From NCBI RefSeq assembly GCF_006345815.1, contig NZ_VCIG01000042.1, forward strand, positions 62,001-126,000: DNA of 64,000 bases, read 5' to 3'. A program made the position numbers and the translations under genes. The stretch's first letter is position 1. Every line of letters starts with the position of its first letter. Under the pieces are notes generated by a model. It saw only the letters and a list, made by a program, of their open reading frames with translations. It did not search any database and was not told the DNA's origin. Below, in pieces: positions 7,809-16,587 of this stretch. This stretch comes from Ochrobactrum sp. CGA5. GTDB lineage: Bacteria > Pseudomonadota > Alphaproteobacteria > Rhizobiales > Rhizobiaceae.

Positions 7809-8996
7809 ATGTTCAGTCTCGACCCCTTCAACGCCCTTATTGCAAAAGCTGCAAAGCCGTCCGTTCACGCATCGGAAGGGCCACTCAAGGGCGAAAGGCT
7901 GGCCGTAAAAGACATTTATGATGTCGCCGGAATGGTGACCGGATGTGGCAATCCGCAAATTCAAGCCGAATCACCCCTCGCCGGGAAATCGGCTCCGGTA
8001 GTGGAAAAGTTGCTTGCCGCCGGTGCCGAATTTATCGGCAAGGCCCAGACGGATGAACTTGCTTTCTCCCTGATGGGCCAAAATTCACATTTCCCCCATC
8101 CGATTAATCCGGCAGCCCCGGATCGCGTTACCGGTGGATCCTCTTCCGGCTCGGCTGCCGCTGTGGCGGGCAAGCTTGCCGACATTGCGCTCGGCTCCGA
8201 CACCGGCGGCTCCATTCGTGCGCCCGCCAGTTTTTGCGGATTGATTGGCCTGCGCACGACCCATGGTCGCGTTCCACTCGAAGGCATCATGCCGCTTGCG
8301 CCGTCGCTCGACACGATCGGCTGGTTTGCGCGCGACATCGACCTGTACGATCGGGTCGGCTCTGTTCTGCTTGGCGACGACGCCCGAGAATTCCGGCTGA
8401 CACAGCTTCTCTATATGCCCGTTCTGGAACAGCTTTTGCTGGGTGAGGCCGAAACGAATACTTACCGCACCGTGTTTGCCGAAGTGCGTCCGCATTTCGC
8501 GAGTCTCAAGGCGGCGAGTCAGCCGACGCTCTCACTCGATGAACTCTATCTGGTTTTCCGCCATATCCAGGGTGCGGAAGCCTGGGCGACGCATGGCGAC
8601 TGGATTTCTTCGGGTGATCGCAAGCTCGGCCCCGGCGTCGCTGACCGTTTTGCTTTCGGTGCGGAGATCCACGCTGATCTCGTCACCAGCCAGCGTAAGC
8701 GTCGGGCGCAATTCACACAGGAACTTGAACGGATTATCGGTAACGATGCTGTGCTGGCGCTACCCACCGTACCGGGTGCGGCTCCGCTGGCAAACGAACC
8801 TTTCGAGGCGTTGCAGGCCTATCGAGAGCAGGCCCTGCGTCTGCTCTGCCTTTCGGTACTTTCGGGCTTGCCTCAGATCACATTACCTTTGGGACAGGTG
8901 CAGGGCGCACCTTTGGGCATTTCCTTCATCGGACCACGCGGCAGCGACCGGGCGCTGATCGCATTGGCCAGAAACATCATTGGGAAGCAGGGCTAG
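7809..8996 (+). CDS. Amidase-signature family amidase
   Basis: 395 residues. The Ser-cisSer-Lys triad of the amidase-signature fold is visible: catalytic-pair Lys in LAVKDIYD (near residue 37), the glycine/serine-rich loop VTGGSSSGSAAAVA, and the nucleophile in GSDTGGSIRAPASFCG. The enzyme hydrolyses a carboxamide to a carboxylate and ammonia in the cytoplasm. It is shorter than GatA (about 480) and lacks the GatB/GatC neighbours, so it is not the tRNA amidotransferase subunit; plant AMI1-like or malonamidase-like amidases are closer in size. Only 3 bp separate it from the following LysR regulator in the same direction. The true substrate is unknown. Confidence 0.86.
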   Translation: MFSLDPFNALIAKAAKPSVHASEGPLKGERLAVKDIYDVAGMVTGCGNPQIQAESPLAGKSAPVVEKLLAAGAEFIGKAQTDELAFSLMGQNSHFPHPINPAAPDRVTGGSSSGSAAAVAGKLADIALGSDTGGSIRAPASFCGLIGLRTTHGRVPLEGIMPLAPSLDTIGWFARDIDLYDRVGSVLLGDDAREFRLTQLLYMPVLEQLLLGEAETNTYRTVFAEVRPHFASLKAASQPTLSLDELYLVFRHIQGAEAWATHGDWISSGDRKLGPGVADRFAFGAEIHADLVTSQRKRRAQFTQELERIIGNDAVLALPTVPGAAPLANEPFEALQAYREQALRLLCLSVLSGLPQITLPLGQVQGAPLGISFIGPRGSDRALIALARNIIGKQG

Positions 8997-8999
8997 ACC

Positions 9000-9893
9000 A
9001 TGGACACCCTCACACGTATGCGCGCCTTCATCGACGTAGTCGAGGCGGAAGGCTTTTCCGCCGCCGCGCGAAAAATCGGGCGCTCCAAAGCACTTCTTTC
9101 CAAATACGTGCGGGAACTGGAGGACGAACTCGGTGCGCGCCTTCTTAACCGCACCACACGACAATTCTCGCTGACCGAAGCCGGACACACCTATTATCAC
9201 CGGGCCGTAGAGATTATCCGCGAGATCGATGCGCTGCAGGATGCCGTCAGCGAAACCAGCTCAGATGCGCGCGGGCGCATCAAACTGTCGGCCCCGCGCA
9301 CTTTTGCTGATGCGGTTATCGGCCAGTCGCTGATCGACTTTTGTCTCGCCCATCCCGAAATCGTGCTCGACGTGCGGCTAGATGATCGTTTTGTCGACCT
9401 GGTGGAAGAAGGCTTCGATCTTGCAATCCGCATCACCCGCTTGCAGGACTCTTCCCTCATTGCAAAGAGACTGTCACCCTTCCATTCCATCCTGTGCGGC
9501 GCGCCGGAACTCATCGCCCGCGTCGGCAAGCCTGAACGTCCAGAAGATCTGGCCGACCGGCCCTGCATCATCGACACAAATGCTCGCTCGCGCAACAACT
9601 GGCATTTCCGCAATACCGACGGTTCGATGATGACCGTTCCCGTCAACGGTCCGATCGAGGTGAACAGTCCTGTCGCCACCAAGAATGCCGCACTCGCCGG
9701 ACTGGGCTTCTGCATGCTGCCGGCTTTCATCGCCGAAGAGGAAATCGAACGCGGTAGACTGGTCGCGTGTCTGGACGAATTCATCGTGAAGGATGGCGGC
9801 ATCTACGCAGTCTATCCGCATCGGCGCTATCTTCCGGCGAAAATCCGGGCATTGGTTGATTTTCTGACCCAGTGGTTCAAGGAACGGGAATAA
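9000..9893 (+). CDS. LysR-family transcriptional regulator
   Basis: 297 residues. The N-terminal winged helix-turn-helix is clear: MRAFIDVVEAEGFSAAARKI followed by GRSKALLSKYVRELEDELGA and LLNRTTRQFSLTEAG. The rest is the usual two-lobed periplasmic-binding-like effector domain (IKLSAPRTFADAVIG onward, with the typical IRITRLQDSSLIAKRL segment). Most such regulators act on a divergent gene; this one instead follows the amidase co-directionally after 3 bp, so it is probably in the same transcript and may control the amidase in feedback. The effector is unknown. Confidence 0.9.
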   Translation: MDTLTRMRAFIDVVEAEGFSAAARKIGRSKALLSKYVRELEDELGARLLNRTTRQFSLTEAGHTYYHRAVEIIREIDALQDAVSETSSDARGRIKLSAPRTFADAVIGQSLIDFCLAHPEIVLDVRLDDRFVDLVEEGFDLAIRITRLQDSSLIAKRLSPFHSILCGAPELIARVGKPERPEDLADRPCIIDTNARSRNNWHFRNTDGSMMTVPVNGPIEVNSPVATKNAALAGLGFCMLPAFIAEEEIERGRLVACLDEFIVKDGGIYAVYPHRRYLPAKIRALVDFLTQWFKERE

Positions 9894-9995
9894 ACACATC
9901 TTGAAAAGTGTGAAGCTTCTGGGCAGGGCATGCTCCAGCGTCGTACTTTCGCCGTCTTCGGGCATAAGCGTAAGAAAACTCTAACGGAAAGTTTT

Positions 9996-10691
9996 ATGTT
10001 GGCTTCGTCGTCTTGGCTGAAAAGCAGGTTTATCCGGTCTGCCGCAACTGCGCTGCTGGCCAGCGTTCTGCCGACGACTGCGCTCGCTCACCCGCATGTT
10101 TTTGCGGACGCACGACTGGAACTGACCATCGCACCTGACGGCACTGTGCAACAGCTGGCACATGTCTGGCGCTTCGACGACGTTTTCTCCTCGACCGTGC
10201 TAATGGAATTCGACAAGAACGGCGATCTACAGCTCGACAGACAAGAGCTGGCGGACCTCGGCAACGTCATCAATGGTTCGATTGCCGAGTTCAAATATTT
10301 CCAGACCGTTCTGGATAACGGTAAGGATGTTAAAATGGCGAGGCCAACCGACCTCGCAGCAGATTTTACCGACAATCGCCTGCTCATCATTTTCACGAGC
10401 AAACCTGAAAAACCTTTGAAGCTAGCGGCGGGCCACAAGATCAGTTTCGGTGTCTATGACCCCACTTTCTATACTGCGATCGATTACTTGAACGACAACG
10501 ATCTGGTTGTGAAAGGACTGCCAGCGGGCTGCAGCTCAAAGGTCGTGCGTCCCGATCCAGATGAGGCGCTAGCCCAAAACCAGGCGACGCTGACCGATGC
10601 CTTTTTCAACGATCCCGCAGGCACGGACATGTCCAAAATATTCGCAACTCGTCTTGAGATCGACTGTGCGCCGAAAGGAAACTCAGGCTGA
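9996..10691 (+). CDS. DUF1007 family periplasmic protein (metal-transport partner)
   Basis: 231 residues from ATG 9996, preferred over an earlier ATG at 9930 because AACGGAAAG precedes it and it begins a proper signal peptide (charged MLASSSWLKSRFIR, hydrophobic ATALLASVLPTTALA, cleavage before HPHVFADARLELT). The mature start HPHVF is the DUF1007 hallmark. Part of the protein has an EF-hand-like segment (EFDKNGDLQLDRQELADLG). DUF1007 proteins almost always sit next to NicO-family transporters, and here the stop overlaps the next start (ATGA). A role in nickel, cobalt or zinc handling in the periplasm is inferred from this pairing. Confidence 0.83.
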   Translation: MLASSSWLKSRFIRSAATALLASVLPTTALAHPHVFADARLELTIAPDGTVQQLAHVWRFDDVFSSTVLMEFDKNGDLQLDRQELADLGNVINGSIAEFKYFQTVLDNGKDVKMARPTDLAADFTDNRLLIIFTSKPEKPLKLAAGHKISFGVYDPTFYTAIDYLNDNDLVVKGLPAGCSSKVVRPDPDEALAQNQATLTDAFFNDPAGTDMSKIFATRLEIDCAPKGNSG

Positions 10692-11794
10692 TGAAAAGAC
10701 CGGCTACCCTCATTCTAACCCTGTGCCTTACAATGATCGTTGCGCAAGCCTATGCGCAATCATCGCTTGGTATCGGCGCGAATGAGGTGGCAATGAAGCC
10801 AACCGGGCCTTTTGCCCACATCATTCTGTGGATGAACGAGCAGCAACGCGCATTCTACCTCGCAATGACGAATGCGCTGAAAGCCATGCGTGACGACCCA
10901 TGGCAGGCTTCAGTTCTGGTTGGACTTTCATTCATTTACGGCATTTTCCATGCGGCGGGGCCAGGCCACGGCAAAGCGGTGATTTCCTCCTATATGATCG
11001 CCAATGAGACGGCACTGCGTCGTGGTATCTTTCTCTCGTTCATTTCGTCGCTTTTGCAGGCAATCATGGCGATTGCGGTCGTGGGCCTCGCATGGTTCCT
11101 GCTGCGCGGCACCGGCATTTCCATGAACCAGACCGCCCGCTACATGGAAATCGCCAGTTTTGCGCTTGTCCTGTTTTTTGGCCTCTGGCTTCTGGCGCGC
11201 AAACTGCCATTGCTTTTCAAGACGCAGGACAAAGCAAACCCTAGCCCTGCCTCATCGCTTTTTGCCGCAGCGCCAGAACCGGTGACAGCTTCCGGTCCGG
11301 CTTGGCAAGGCAGTATTTCGCAGGCCACGCGTGCGGCAGCCACCGGCAGCACGGTAAAGCTCAATTACAAACCCACAGCCGCTACTGCACCGGATCACGT
11401 CTTCATCGGCCAGGCTGATGTTTGTGCTGCATGCGGCAATGCCCATATCGCCAATCCATCGACACTCGGCGACGACTTCAATTGGAAAACAGCATGGTCT
11501 GCGATCTTGTCGGTGGGCCTGCGTCCCTGCTCCGGCGCACTGATCGTGCTGACATTTGCGCTTTTGAATGGCCTGATGGTAGGCGGCATTCTCTCGGTCT
11601 TCGCCATGGCGTTCGGTACATTCATCACAGTGGCTGTTCTTGCAACGCTCGCCGTCACCGCAAAGAACACGGCCCTGCGATTTGCAGGCAGCAATGCCAT
11701 GTCAGGCCGTCTGAAGGCGGCAATCGAAGTCGCCGCCGCCCTGTTCATCGCGCTGACAGGTGCGCTGTTGTTGAGCGCTTCGCTGGTTAGTTAA
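10691..11794 (+). CDS. NicO-family nickel/cobalt (or zinc) transporter
   Basis: 367 residues with a signal-like N-terminus and about six to seven membrane helices. The metal-binding signature HAAGPGHGKAVISSYM is in the second main helix, and a second signature, LSVGLRPCSGALIVL, lies in the C-terminal half, as in RcnA/NicO/NreB relatives. The long soluble loop between the halves (about residues 180-265) is Ala/Pro-rich and contains VCAACGNAH, a Cys-x-x-Cys-x-x-x-His cluster in the place where others have His-rich stretches. The gene overlaps the DUF1007 gene by one to four bases. Direction of transport (uptake or efflux) and exact metal are not decided by sequence. Confidence 0.82.
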   Translation: MKRPATLILTLCLTMIVAQAYAQSSLGIGANEVAMKPTGPFAHIILWMNEQQRAFYLAMTNALKAMRDDPWQASVLVGLSFIYGIFHAAGPGHGKAVISSYMIANETALRRGIFLSFISSLLQAIMAIAVVGLAWFLLRGTGISMNQTARYMEIASFALVLFFGLWLLARKLPLLFKTQDKANPSPASSLFAAAPEPVTASGPAWQGSISQATRAAATGSTVKLNYKPTAATAPDHVFIGQADVCAACGNAHIANPSTLGDDFNWKTAWSAILSVGLRPCSGALIVLTFALLNGLMVGGILSVFAMAFGTFITVAVLATLAVTAKNTALRFAGSNAMSGRLKAAIEVAAALFIALTGALLLSASLVS

Positions 11795-12000
11795 TCCTTG
11801 TTCTGGCGGCGCGAGCGCAACCAGAAAATGGCGAAGAAGCCAAGAACGAAAACGATCGCGAAAATAATCGCCGCGATTTGCGAGCGTTCGCCCAGCGCCA
11901 ACATTATGCTTGGCACAAAATAGGCCAGCGTCCCAAAGCCAAGCAAGATGATGGCGGCTGCGATTGCCGGATTGCTCTTCTTACGCTCAGCCAAGATCAC
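11791..12000 (-). CDS. Small two-helix inner-membrane protein
   Basis: 69 residues from a GTG at 12000 that follows a strong GGAGGAG site; the longer frame to 12057 would lie fully inside the acetyltransferase gene and lacks such a site. Two hydrophobic helices (PAIAAAIILLGFGTLAYFVP and AAIIFAIVFVLGFFAIFWL) end in a basic tail RSRRQNK, so both ends should be cytoplasmic. It overlaps the upstream acetyltransferase stop by 14 bp and the opposing transporter stop by 4 bp. No function is recognised. Confidence 0.65.
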   Translation of the reverse strand: MILAERKKSNPAIAAAIILLGFGTLAYFVPSIMLALGERSQIAAIIFAIVFVLGFFAIFWLRSRRQNKD

Positions 12001-12664
12001 GGAACTCCTCCAGCTTCTTCTTCTGCTGACCGTCACTATCAAAGTTTTCCGGCGCAAGCCATGCCTGATAGGCTTTCTTCAATGCAGGCCATTCGCTGTC
12101 GAGAATGGAAAACCACGCCGTATCGCGATTCTTGCCTTTGGCCACCATATGCTGACGGAAAATTCCCTCAAACGTAAAGCCGAAACGTTCAGCGGCTCGC
12201 TTGGAAGGCCCGTTTTCGTTGTGACACTTCCATTCGTAGCGACGATAGCCAAGCTCGTCGAAAATATACTGCATGAACAGGAACTGCGCTTCCGTAGCGG
12301 CAGGCTTACGCGAAATCAGCGGTCCCCAATAGACGCTGCCGATCTCGATTGCGCCATTTGCCGGGTCAACACGCATCAACGCCTGCCGCCCGGCAGCCTT
12401 GCCGCTTGCCTTGTCGATCACCGCGAAGAACATCGGATCTTCGCTTTTGAACGCTTTTTCCAGCCACGGCTCGAAATCCGCCCGCGTTGCGGGCGGAGAC
12501 TCGAACAGCCAGGTAAAGCGCTGAGCCGCATCGGACACCGATGAAGCGGCAAAAAGTTCGTCGCCATGTTTCGCGGGATCCAGCGGCTCCAGCCGCACAT
12601 AGCGACCTTCAAGCACTATGCGCTCGGGCTTCGGGCGAGGCGTCCAGTTCTGCAAATCAGTCAT
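11987..12664 (-). CDS. GNAT family N-acetyltransferase, RimJ/RimL type
   Basis: 225 residues from ATG 12664 (MTDLQNWTPRPKPER); the start at 12697 is less favoured. It has the RimJ/RimL layout: VRLEPLDPAKHGDELF near the start, IEIGSVYWGPLISRKPAATE (the acetyl-CoA motif of this subgroup is degenerate), the YRRYEWKCHNENGPSKRAAE stretch (conserved Asn then Ser for the substrate/CoA site) and RFGFTFEGIFRQHMVAKGKNRDT at the end. Relatives acetylate ribosomal protein N-termini or small molecules; the substrate here is unknown. It is followed by the small membrane protein in a probable two-gene operon. Confidence 0.83.
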   Translation of the reverse strand: MTDLQNWTPRPKPERIVLEGRYVRLEPLDPAKHGDELFAASSVSDAAQRFTWLFESPPATRADFEPWLEKAFKSEDPMFFAVIDKASGKAAGRQALMRVDPANGAIEIGSVYWGPLISRKPAATEAQFLFMQYIFDELGYRRYEWKCHNENGPSKRAAERFGFTFEGIFRQHMVAKGKNRDTAWFSILDSEWPALKKAYQAWLAPENFDSDGQQKKKLEEFRDLG

Positions 12665-12735
12665 ACACAATCTCCAATTCGGCCGAGACAGGAACATAAA
12701 TGAAGAAGCGCGAAAACTGGATTATTGTCCCTGTG

Positions 12736-13815
12736 TCATTTTTCCCGGATCGCTGTCCGATCCACCGAAACCGCCTTCACCAACGCAACCACATGATCTC
12801 CGGTTCGCAGAACCAGTTCGTCAACCGAACGCCGCGTGAGCTGCGCACCGAGGCGACGGCCCTGGAAATCAAGCGTGACGTAGGCATTCGGCCCCTCGCC
12901 CGCCTCGATACCTGTCACCGTGACGGGCAAGAGGTTGCGGATGCTGATCGCTTCTGGCACCTTGCGCGCAATGGAAACATCGCGCGCACGCACGCGCAGC
13001 CGCACATGCATAGTCTGTTTCAGCCCTGCATCACTGAGCTGAAACGACGCCCCGCCCAGATCGATCTCCGCCAGCTTGTAGCGCTCGTCGTAAGAGGAAA
13101 CCGTCCCTTCCAACAGGACGCCGCCGCTTTCGCCCTCGGCGTCGATCAGCGGGAACACATCCGCCGCTGCACCGCTTGCCATCACCCGCCCAGCGGACAG
13201 AAGCACAATTTCGTCGGCAAGCCGTGCGACTTCATCAATTTCGTGGCTCACATAGACGATTGGCACGTGGCTTTCATCACGAAGGCGCTCGATGAAGGGA
13301 AGGATTTCCTGCCTTCGCGCATGATCGAGCGAGGAAAGCGGCTCGTCCAGCAAAAGCAGCGCCGGATCGGACAATAGCGCCCGACCAATGGCGACACGCT
13401 GGCGTTCACCGCCGGAAAGCGTCGATGGTCGCCTGTAGAGAAGACGGTCAACACCGAGCAGCGCCACGACCTCGTCAAAGCTGCGGGTGGCTTGTCTATG
13501 TCCGGCCCAGCGCGCATAAGTCAGATTGTGTTTAACGTTCATATGCGGAAAAAGCCGCGCGTCTTGAAACACATAGCCGATGCGGCGCTTTTCCGGGGGC
13601 AGATCGATGCCTTTTCCCGCATCAAACAGCGTGAAATCGCCGACCGCAATGCGTCCGCGTTCGGGGCGGAGCGTTCCGGCGATCATTTTCAGAAGCGTCG
13701 TCTTGCCCGCGCCGGAATGGCCGAACAAAGCCGTTACGCCCCAGTCGGCGGCAAAATCAGCCTCGACAAGGAAATTGCCATTACGGCCCGCAATCGAAAC
13801 GGCAAGCCCACTCAT
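12736..13815 (-). CDS. modC: Molybdate ABC transporter ATP-binding protein ModC
   Basis: 359 residues from ATG 13815, which overlaps the modB stop (ATGA). The ATPase domain shows Walker A GHSGAGKTTLL, Q-loop in VFQDARLFPHMNV, signature LSGGERQRVAIGRALL, Walker B LLLLDEPLSSLD and the switch His in YVSHEIDEVARLAD. The C-terminal third holds the molybdate-binding TOBE/Mop fold (VRARDVSIARKVPEAISIRN), which separates ModC from general sulfate or iron ATPases. It energises uptake through ModB. The order modA-modB-modC on the minus strand is the usual one. Confidence 0.95.
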   Translation of the reverse strand: MSGLAVSIAGRNGNFLVEADFAADWGVTALFGHSGAGKTTLLKMIAGTLRPERGRIAVGDFTLFDAGKGIDLPPEKRRIGYVFQDARLFPHMNVKHNLTYARWAGHRQATRSFDEVVALLGVDRLLYRRPSTLSGGERQRVAIGRALLSDPALLLLDEPLSSLDHARRQEILPFIERLRDESHVPIVYVSHEIDEVARLADEIVLLSAGRVMASGAAADVFPLIDAEGESGGVLLEGTVSSYDERYKLAEIDLGGASFQLSDAGLKQTMHVRLRVRARDVSIARKVPEAISIRNLLPVTVTGIEAGEGPNAYVTLDFQGRRLGAQLTRRSVDELVLRTGDHVVALVKAVSVDRTAIREK

Positions 13816-14495
13816 TTGGTTGCTCCTGCAAGCCTGCGCTGCAACCATTCTGAAAGCACCACGGCAACAATTGAAATGGCAGCCGATACAGCAATCAGAC
13901 GGAATGCTTCGGCATCGCCCGATGGCGTCTGCATCAAGGCATATATAGCAAGCGACAGGGTCTGCGTTTCGCCTGGAATATTGGACACGAAGGTTATCGT
14001 CGCACCAAACTCGCCCAGCGCCTTGGCAAAGCCAAGCACTGCGCCTGCAAGCACTCCCGGCAGCAAAGGCGGCAGAATGACCGTGAAGAAGGCCGTGAAG
14101 CGGCTGGCGCCAAGCGTGCGCGCCGCTTCTTCAAGCCCGCGATCCAGTCCCTCTATCGAAAGCCTGATCGGGCGGACGAGCAGCGGAAACGCCATGACAC
14201 CGGCGGCAAGGGCCGCACCCGTCCAGCGAAAGGAAAAGGAAACGCCGAACCATTCCAGCAAAGGTGCGCCGAGTGCGCCCCGTGACCCGAACAGGATCAA
14301 AAGCAGATAGCCCGTCACCACCGGCGGCAAGACCAGCGGCATGGTGACGATAGCCTGCGCCAGCGACTTCCCCGGAAAATTGAACCGGGCAAGAATCCAA
14401 GCGACGATAAAGGCAACCGGCAGAACGGCAATGATGGCTATTCCGGCAACCCGGAGCGACAGAGACACGATCTGCCAGACATTTGTCTCAATCAT
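13812..14495 (-). CDS. modB: Molybdate ABC transporter permease ModB
   Basis: 227 residues with five membrane helices. The EAA loop that docks the ATPase is clear: EEAARTLGASRFTAFFTVIL. Family-typical segments VTMPLVLPPVVTGYLLLILF and GAVLGFAKALGEFGATITFV identify it as ModB rather than CysT/CysW. It forms the inner-membrane channel for molybdate (and tungstate). Coupled to modC by a four-base overlap and 12 bp downstream of modA. Confidence 0.95.
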   Translation of the reverse strand: MIETNVWQIVSLSLRVAGIAIIAVLPVAFIVAWILARFNFPGKSLAQAIVTMPLVLPPVVTGYLLLILFGSRGALGAPLLEWFGVSFSFRWTGAALAAGVMAFPLLVRPIRLSIEGLDRGLEEAARTLGASRFTAFFTVILPPLLPGVLAGAVLGFAKALGEFGATITFVSNIPGETQTLSLAIYALMQTPSGDAEAFRLIAVSAAISIVAVVLSEWLQRRLAGATK

Positions 14496-14507
14496 CTTTG
14501 GCCATCA

Positions 14508-15263
14508 TCATTCGGCAGCTTCCGCAGCGCCCACGAAGCCCTTTTCCTTGATGATCGCCTGTCCGGCATCGCTTTCAAGGAACGCAAGGAAAGCCTTGGC
14601 GGCATCGGTCTCGTTCTTCGCAACAAGCGCTGCTGGGTAAAGGATCGGTGCGTGGCTGCTCGCAGGGAAGCGATAGGCTTCGACCAGTGCAGGTGCTGCG
14701 GCACGGTCCGATGCGTAGACGATGGCGGCCTTCACTTCGGCGCGGCTGACATATTGCAGCGCCACACGCACATTCTCAGCGAAAACCGCGTTCTTCTCGA
14801 CATCCTTCCAGATATCGAGCTTTTCCAGCGCTGCCTTGCCATATTTGCCTGCAGGGACATTCGAAGGATCGCCCATAGCGAAACGACCGACGCTTAAAAG
14901 CGCATTGGCCTCGCCCTTTGGCGTGTCCTTCTGCGTTGCAATTATCAGCGCATTGCCAGCGATGACCTTGCGCGAAGCCTTGTCGATGACATCGGCCTTT
15001 TCGACATAGTCCATCCAGTCGAGATCGGCGGAAATGAATATCTGCGCCGGAGCGCCCTGCTCAATCTGCTTGGCCAGAACCGACGAAGACGCGAACGATG
15101 CAACCACTTCGGTTCCGTCCTTGGCGTTCATTTGCTTGGCAGCCTCCTCGATCACATCTTTCATGCTGGCGGCGGCAAAAACAGTCACCTTCTCGGCAGC
15201 GTGAGCAACCGAGGCAACACCAGCGGCGGCCGTGATTAGAAATGCAGCGATGAGTTTTTTCAT
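14508..15263 (-). CDS. modA: Molybdate ABC transporter substrate-binding protein ModA
   Basis: 251 residues with a signal peptide (MKKLIAAFLITAAAGVASVAHA). The mature part begins EKVTVFAAASMKDVIEE, whose AAASM is the oxyanion-binding loop, followed by FASSSVLAKQIEQGAPAQIFISADLDWMDYV and near the end ARAEVKAAIVYASD-like sequence (SRAEVKAAIVYASD). These are standard ModA features, and it starts the mod operon. A conventional ModE operator was looked for between 15264 and 15480 and not found, so regulation remains open. Confidence 0.95.
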   Translation of the reverse strand: MKKLIAAFLITAAAGVASVAHAAEKVTVFAAASMKDVIEEAAKQMNAKDGTEVVASFASSSVLAKQIEQGAPAQIFISADLDWMDYVEKADVIDKASRKVIAGNALIIATQKDTPKGEANALLSVGRFAMGDPSNVPAGKYGKAALEKLDIWKDVEKNAVFAENVRVALQYVSRAEVKAAIVYASDRAAAPALVEAYRFPASSHAPILYPAALVAKNETDAAKAFLAFLESDAGQAIIKEKGFVGAAEAAE

Positions 15264-15539
15264 GAGTACCCTCCATATTGCCCGTAGCCACAGACAAATC
15301 CATCATCCGCCGGAAAGCCGGCGTTGTTCCTGTGCGAACATTGGAGAACTCCAATGCCCCGACTTGCGATGATGGGTGTGATGGAGGCAAACGCGACCCG
15401 GATGCCGTCAAACCCTTGATGCACGGGCGTCCATCCATAAGCCGCCCAAAATTCCGTAACGAATTCAGACCGTTCCGAAACCTATGCCACCATAATGCAG
15501 CGAAATCTGTTTGACCAGCCCCATGAGGAGCATGCGGCA

Positions 15540-16457
15540 TCAGCTACCGATATGCTTGTGCGCTCCGCGTTTCTCGGCAAGCTTTACCTGCTTCTGGCGT
15601 TCCGCGTAGCGGGCTCGGTCTTCGGGCGTTCGCTCGTCATAGCAACCGGCACAGGAAACGCCTTCCTCAAAGAACTGCGAAAGCTTGTCTTCCGGCGAAA
15701 CTGGTCGACGGCAGGCGCGACACAACTCAACATCACTCTCAATAAGACCATGGCCTACGGCCACGCGCTCATCAAATACGAAGCAATCGCCGTTCCACAT
15801 ACTTTCTTCACGCGGGACATCCTCAAGATATTTGAGAATGCCTCCCTTGAGATGAAAGACATCGTCAAAACCGAGCCCCTTGACGAAGGCCGTCGCCTTT
15901 TCGCAGCGAATTCCGCCTGTGCAAAACATGGCGATCTTCTTGCCTTCCAGCCTGTCGCGATTCTGTTCAACCCAATCGGGAAACTCACGGAATGTCTTGG
16001 TCTGCGGATCGAGCGCCCCTTCGAAAGTACCTATGGCGTATTCGTAATCGTTGCGCGTATCGACCACGACAGTATTCTCATCGGCGATGAGAGCGTTCCA
16101 GTCCTGCGGCGCGACATAAGTGCCGACGCTTTTCAGCGGATCAATACCCTCGACACCCATGGTGACGATCTCGCGCTTCAACCGCACCTTCATGCGATGG
16201 AACGGCATTTCGGTGGCGTGGGAATATTTGAGCTCGGGCCGAGCCAGCCCGGGAACAGCCGTGATGTGCTGGACGAGCTTGTCAATCACCTCAGCGGTGC
16301 CCGCAACCGTCCCATTGATGCCTTCGGCTGCCAGAAGCAAAGTTCCCTTGATGCCGTTCGAGCAACAAAGCTGCGCCAACGGCTCGCGCAGGCTTTCATA
16401 CTGCGGGAGCGGCGCGAAGCAATAAAGGGCGGCAACGGTGAAAGGCAAATTACTCAT
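15540..16457 (-). CDS. trhO: tRNA uridine(34) hydroxylase TrhO (rhodanese-like, YceA type)
   Basis: 305 residues. The N-terminal ferredoxin-like domain ([22 protein letters not shown] and EGINGTVAG) is followed by a rhodanese domain with the active-site loop [15 protein letters not shown], whose Cys is the catalytic residue, then GGILKYLED. The C-terminal extension carries two Cys pairs (CRACRRPVS and CAGCYD). This arrangement defines TrhO, which uses oxygen to hydroxylate U34 in certain tRNAs. Length is normal. It is divergent from the muramidase-like gene; their frames overlap slightly only if the longest muramidase frame is taken. Confidence 0.9.
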   Translation of the reverse strand: MSNLPFTVAALYCFAPLPQYESLREPLAQLCCSNGIKGTLLLAAEGINGTVAGTAEVIDKLVQHITAVPGLARPELKYSHATEMPFHRMKVRLKREIVTMGVEGIDPLKSVGTYVAPQDWNALIADENTVVVDTRNDYEYAIGTFEGALDPQTKTFREFPDWVEQNRDRLEGKKIAMFCTGGIRCEKATAFVKGLGFDDVFHLKGGILKYLEDVPREESMWNGDCFVFDERVAVGHGLIESDVELCRACRRPVSPEDKLSQFFEEGVSCAGCYDERTPEDRARYAERQKQVKLAEKRGAHKHIGS

Positions 16458-16587
16458 CGGTTCTATCTTCTTTGAAATTTACCTCGCAACTAATCCCCGT
16501 AAACGGCGAATTCAAGTCAACTTTATCCCCATCCGGCCAAGTCATCTCAAAATCTGCTTCGAAGAGCAACTTTTCGAGGAGAAATAC

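Noticed and set aside
15264..15539. ModE operator upstream of modA
   Set aside because: No palindrome of the ModE or MopA type was found; small inverted repeats near 15460 are too weak.
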